A DNA stretch of 13,822 nt, taken from positions 1-13,822 of the forward strand of contig JBBSHJ010000089.1 of assembly GCA_038253135.1 (NCBI GenBank). The letters run 5' to 3'. The notes beneath the pieces were generated by a model. That model was not told where the DNA came from, did not search any database, and was given only the letters and a program-made list of their open reading frames with translations. The position numbers and the translations under genes are program-made. Source of the stretch: JBBSHJ01 sp038253135. GTDB taxonomy: Bacteria > Actinomycetota > Actinomycetes > Mycobacteriales > QHCD01. Shown in pieces: positions 12,835 through 13,822 of the stretch (its first letter is position 1; each line of letters begins with the position of its first letter).

Positions 12835-13680
12835 ATGACGCCGACGAGTCGGGCCGCATCGCTCGAGGCGGAAGCGCCGATCGGGATCTTCGACTCCGGG
12901 GTCGGCGGTCTGACCGTCGCGCGGGCGATCCTCGACCAGCTGCCGGACGAGGAGCTGCACTACCTCGGCGACACCGAGCACATGCCCTACGGACCGCGCC
13001 CGATCGCCGACGTACGCCGGCTCGCCCTCGCCACCATGGATCGCCTGGTCGACTCGGGGGTCAAGGCCCTCGTCATCGCGTGCAACTCCGCCAGCGCCGC
13101 CTGCCTGCGCGACGCCCGCGAGCGCTACGGCGTACCCGTCGTCGAAGTCATCCTGCCGGCGGTACGACGTGCCGTCGCGGCCACCCGCAACGGCAACGTG
13201 GGCGTCATCGGGACGGTAGCGACGATCAGTTCGCGGGCCTACGAGGACTCCTTCGCCGCCGCGCCAGATGTGGAGGTGACCGGCGTCGCGTGCCCGCGGT
13301 TTGCCGACTTCGTCGAGCGCGGCCACACCAGCGGGCGCCAGGTGCTCGGCCTCGCCGAGTCCTACTTCAAGCCGCTGCAGGAGGCCGATATCGACACTCT
13401 GGTCCTCGGCTGCACGCACTACCCGATGCTCACCGGCGTCATCTCGCTGGTGATGGGTGACGGGGTCACGCTGGTCAACAGCGCGGACGAGACGGCCAAG
13501 GACGTCTTCGCGTTGCTGTCCCGGTACGACGCGTTCCGTCCGTCGTCGGGCCGCCCGCCGCGGCACGTCTTCGCCGCGACCGGCGACCCGGAACCGTTTC
13601 ACCGTCTCGGCCGGCGATTCCTCGGGCCCGAGATCGACACCGTGTCGACGGAGCAGGGCCTGGCCAGGCTCGCGCCGTGA
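12835..13680 (+). CDS. murI: Glutamate racemase MurI
   Basis: MurI supplies D-glutamate for peptidoglycan by a two-cysteine racemisation. The 281-residue product shows IGIFDSGVGGLTVARAI (16-32), HYLGDTEHMPYGPRP, the first catalytic cysteine in VIACNSAS (C83), VGVIGTVATI, and the second catalytic cysteine in LGCTHYPML (C193, with H195). A 14-residue variable N-terminus precedes the conserved core. The stop TGA at 13678-13680 overlaps a GTG in the sequence GTGA, the kind of junction that would couple it to the next gene. Here that junction has been duplicated by an 80-bp repeat, so the phosphodiesterase gene now begins 76 bp downstream. The neighbour order murI then Rv1339-like gene is conserved in actinobacteria. 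Confidence 0.96.
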   Translation: MTPTSRAASLEAEAPIGIFDSGVGGLTVARAILDQLPDEELHYLGDTEHMPYGPRPIADVRRLALATMDRLVDSGVKALVIACNSASAACLRDARERYGVPVVEVILPAVRRAVAATRNGNVGVIGTVATISSRAYEDSFAAAPDVEVTGVACPRFADFVERGHTSGRQVLGLAESYFKPLQEADIDTLVLGCTHYPMLTGVISLVMGDGVTLVNSADETAKDVFALLSRYDAFRPSSGRPPRHVFAATGDPEPFHRLGRRFLGPEIDTVSTEQGLARLAP

Positions 13681-13767
13681 GGTTGCGTCGATTGACGATG
13701 GAGCGAGCATCGGAGGAGCTTGCGACGAGGCGCGCAGTGACGGAGGAGGTCGCGCCGTGAGATTGCG
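13670..13767 (+). repeat. 80-bp family repeat with duplicated junction between murI and the phosphodiesterase gene
   Basis: The 18 bases at 13670-13687 (TCGCGCCGTGAGGTTGCG) recur at 13750-13767 with one change, exactly 80 bp apart. Between them is a copy of the repeat seen before clpS and in pncA (GTCGATTGACGATGGAGCGA ... GGCGCGCAGTGACGGAGGAGG). The duplicated junction contains the GTGA that overlaps the murI stop, so both copies keep a stop/start overlap. It ends in an SD-bearing hairpin (13737-13753) ahead of the GTG at 13757. Confidence 0.85.
13677..13760 (+). CDS. Repeat-generated 27-codon reading frame (probably not a true gene)
   Basis: The GTG overlapping the murI stop opens a 27-codon frame through the repeat (VRLRRLTMERA... 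ending TEEVAP). Its TGA overlaps the GTG start of the next gene, again as GTGA. It begins with VRLR, the start of the downstream protein, so it is what remains in frame of the original start after insertion. It could be translated by coupling from murI and pass ribosomes on, but the peptide itself has no recognisable domain. Confidence 0.3.
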   Translation: MRLRRLTMERASEELATRRAVTEEVAP

Positions 13768-13822
13768 AGTCGTCGGCAGCACCGGCAGTGTCCCCGGCCC
13801 CGACAACCCGGCGTCGTGCTAC
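13757..13822 (+). CDS. N-terminus of Rv1339-like metallo-beta-lactamase-fold cAMP phosphodiesterase (partial)
   Basis: The first 22 residues (VRLRVVGSTGSVPGPDNPAS, then CY) match the start of the Rv1339 family, whose M. tuberculosis member is reported as an atypical class II cAMP phosphodiesterase. The position directly after murI agrees. The gene runs off the right edge, so the metal-binding HxHxDH motif is not in view. The start is the GTG at 13757, preceded by GGAGGAGG in the repeat hairpin (13742-13749). A second GTG, 80 bp upstream, is the duplicated original start and now leads only to a short frame. Confidence 0.75.
   Translation, partial: MRLRVVGSTGSVPGPDNPASCY

Noticed and set aside
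11822..12838. 338-codon plus-strand frame opposite the metallophosphoesterase
   Set aside because: Antisense shadow without recognisable domains; the minus strand has ordered metallophosphoesterase motifs.

Overview
The window is high-GC DNA from an actinomycete-type bacterium. Codon third positions are strongly G/C. The block clpS - DUF2017 - mec - cysO - cysM ... murI - cAMP-phosphodiesterase homologue follows the order of Mycobacterium tuberculosis Rv1331-Rv1339, except for the genes between cysM and murI. Genus cannot be set from the sequence alone.

Layout: (1) 1-160, the tail of an unrecognised gene, then serB (phosphoserine phosphatase with ACT domains). (2) Minus strand, 4462 down to 1378: a low-complexity four-helix membrane protein, pncB and pncA, probably one operon; the last two genes are the NAD salvage pair. 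pncA converges on serB and overlaps it by 14 bp. (3) Plus strand, 4756-7521: clpS, DUF2017, mec, cysO and cysM. The last three form the CysO sulfur-carrier route to cysteine, which in mycobacteria uses O-phosphoserine, also the substrate of SerB at the start of the window. (4) Minus strand, 12781 down to 7565: an accessory stretch between cysM and murI holding a GNAT acetyltransferase, a DUF222/13E12 HNH endonuclease, an NfeD-like plus flotillin pair and a metallophosphoesterase. Between them lie low-coding patches with apparent remnants of a DUF1508/YegP-like gene and a VOC (glyoxalase-like) gene. (5) Plus strand, 12835 to the end: murI, then the first 22 codons of an Rv1339-like metallo-beta-lactamase-fold phosphodiesterase.

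The most unusual signal is a dispersed 80/81-bp repeat family found at three loci, always in the sense direction of the gene it touches. It forms a perfect tandem duplication directly in front of the clpS start codon. It sits in frame inside pncA, adding about 50 residues between catalytic Lys100 and Cys195. It also separates murI from the phosphodiesterase gene, with an 18-bp junction sequence repeated on both sides exactly 80 bp apart. Every copy ends in a short hairpin whose loop carries a Shine-Dalgarno core (GAGGAGG followed by TCGC); at two loci this lies just upstream of a start codon. This looks like a small element that spreads through or beside genes while supplying a ribosome binding site.

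Several genes (the membrane protein, mec, murI and possibly the HNH gene) have a TAnnnT -10-like box 7 to 10 nt before the start codon and no Shine-Dalgarno sequence, as expected for leaderless transcripts, which are common in actinobacteria.
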